The position numbers and the translations under genes were made by a program. Below, in pieces: positions 6,770 to 7,370 of a stretch of DNA of 7,370 nt (position 1 is its first letter; each line of letters begins with the position of its first letter). The stretch comes from an uncultured Bacillota bacterium (GTDB lineage: Bacteria > Bacillota_I > Bacilli_A > RFN20 > CAG-826): the NCBI GenBank assembly GCA_946623775.1, contig CAMORJ010000072.1, positions 1 through 7,370 of the forward strand, read 5' to 3'. The notes under the pieces are model-generated. The model saw nothing but the letters and a program-made list of their open reading frames with translations, ran no database searches and was not told the DNA's origin.

Positions 6770-7370
6770 AGCTTAATGACCTTTCCGCCGACTTCGGCCA
6801 TGACCGACAGCGCTTCTTTATAGCTATGGAAGACAACCGCATCGTCTTGCTTATATGCGATTCTGTCCGGACCGGCGTAATAGCCATCCAGCGTTTCGAC
6901 GATGAACCTTCCATCTTCGTCTTCGATTTGCCCTTCTTCAGGCTGCTCTTGGGCCTCTTCCGGCTCCAAATCCGCGACAGGGGTCGCTTCTTCTTGGATT
7001 TCGGGCTCTTGGGCAGGCGCTTCTTGAGGCTGCTCTTCTAAGGCAATTTCCTCTTCGGGCTCCCCTTCTTCAGGCAGGTCTTCCTTTTTGCGGCGGAGCT
7101 TAACGTTCGGCCTAGGCATGATCTTCCTCTTCTTGCGGCGGATCTTCTTCCTGAGGCGGACGTCTGGCCTCTTTGGCTCAGGCTCTTGCTCGGGCTCGGT
7201 TTCTTCTATAGCCTGTTCTTCCAAAGGCTCTTCGCCTTCAAAGCCATGGTATTCGTGCAAGCCAGGCATTTCGGCGGAGATTTCGTTATGGGCGGAAGTC
7301 AAGTCCGGCAAATCATCCATGTCGGCTTCTTCGCCGACATTCTGATCAAGCTGCTCGGCTTCGGCTTCTT
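6766..7370 (-). CDS. Glu/Pro/Gln-rich protein with basic island and small C-terminal domain (5' end outside window)
   Basis: The frame is open up to the right edge. An ATG at 7320 would give 184 residues, but the codons above it (7321-7368) continue the same acidic style (EAEAEQLDQNVGEEAD) without a stop, so the true start probably lies outside. Counting from the 7320 Met, residues 28-50 and 80-135 are low-complexity acidic (E/P/Q/A) and likely disordered. Residues 51-79 are a highly basic island with two related units, RPDVRLRKK and RPNVKLRRK. Residues 136-184 look folded: GRFIVETLDGYYAGPDRIAYK, then a short helix and GGKVIKL. There is no membrane helix or signal peptide in the visible part. 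I recognise no family. The stop overlaps the next start in ATGA, so it belongs to the operon. It may be a cytoplasmic adaptor or tether, but that is only a guess. Confidence 0.75.
   Translation of the reverse strand, partial: EAEAEQLDQNVGEEADMDDLPDLTSAHNEISAEMPGLHEYHGFEGEEPLEEQAIEETEPEQEPEPKRPDVRLRKKIRRKKRKIMPRPNVKLRRKKEDLPEEGEPEEEIALEEQPQEAPAQEPEIQEEATPVADLEPEEAQEQPEEGQIEDEDGRFIVETLDGYYAGPDRIAYKQDDAVVFHSYKEALSVMAEVGGKVIKL
7081..7170 (-). repeat. Basic RP(D/N)V(R/K)LR repeat inside the acidic protein
   Basis: Two related nine-residue units, RPDVRLRKK and RPNVKLRRK, lie 19 residues apart, joined by a run of Lys/Arg. They sit in the middle of an otherwise strongly acidic region. The charge pattern would suit binding to nucleic acid, phospholipid or an acidic partner, or an intramolecular contact with the acidic flanks. 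Confidence 0.6.

Noticed and set aside
7320..7345. ATG at 7320 as the true start of the acidic protein
   Set aside because: The same frame stays open to the window edge with the same acidic composition, and the bases before this ATG show no convincing Shine-Dalgarno site at normal spacing, so an internal Met is more likely.
1..7370. CRISPR arrays, tRNA or rRNA genes, insertion sequences, phage genes
   Set aside because: No regularly spaced repeats, no structural RNA-like stretches and no transposase or phage motifs were seen; nearly all of the window is occupied by the five coupled genes.

Overview
The window is a single co-directional gene cluster read entirely on the minus strand, from the right edge (upstream) to about position 275 (downstream). 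Nothing in it names the organism directly. The AGGAGG-type ribosome binding sites, TGA and TAA used as stops in the standard code, a SipW-like signal peptidase and the style of the two-helix c-di-GMP proteins all suggest an uncultured member of the Bacillota (Bacilli / Erysipelotrichia-like), with moderately high GC. That placement is an inference and not secure.

Layout in transcription order: (1) the C-terminal part of a Glu/Pro/Gln-rich protein with a strongly basic island and a small C-terminal domain, running off the right edge (6766-7370); (2) a membrane protein with a SipW-like (S26B) signal peptidase core, flanked and tailed by three copies of a short acidic helix motif (5600-6769); (3) a two-helix membrane protein with a degenerate GGDEF domain and an apparently intact EAL c-di-GMP phosphodiesterase domain (4059-5603); (4) a stand-alone protein with the fold signature of MTA/SAH nucleosidase whose catalytic residues have been replaced (3322-4062); (5) a 1016-residue two-helix multidomain protein with a degenerate GGDEF-like region, GAF-like, PAS-like, degenerate GGDEF and degenerate EAL domains (275-3325). 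All four gene junctions are the same 4-base ATGA start/stop overlap, so the five proteins are probably translationally coupled and made in related amounts. A 13-bp perfect hairpin at 208-239 closes the operon. Positions 1-207 hold no secure gene, only a possible plus-strand coding remnant.

How they may work together (inference): one competent c-di-GMP phosphodiesterase sits beside a degenerate EAL protein with several sensor domains and a nucleosidase-like protein that probably binds rather than cleaves its ligand. No intact GGDEF cyclase is present. The set looks like a membrane-associated nucleotide-sensing module that lowers or reads c-di-GMP, linked by co-transcription to a secretion or processing-type membrane protein. 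The pseudo-nucleosidase inside a c-di-GMP operon is the most unusual element.
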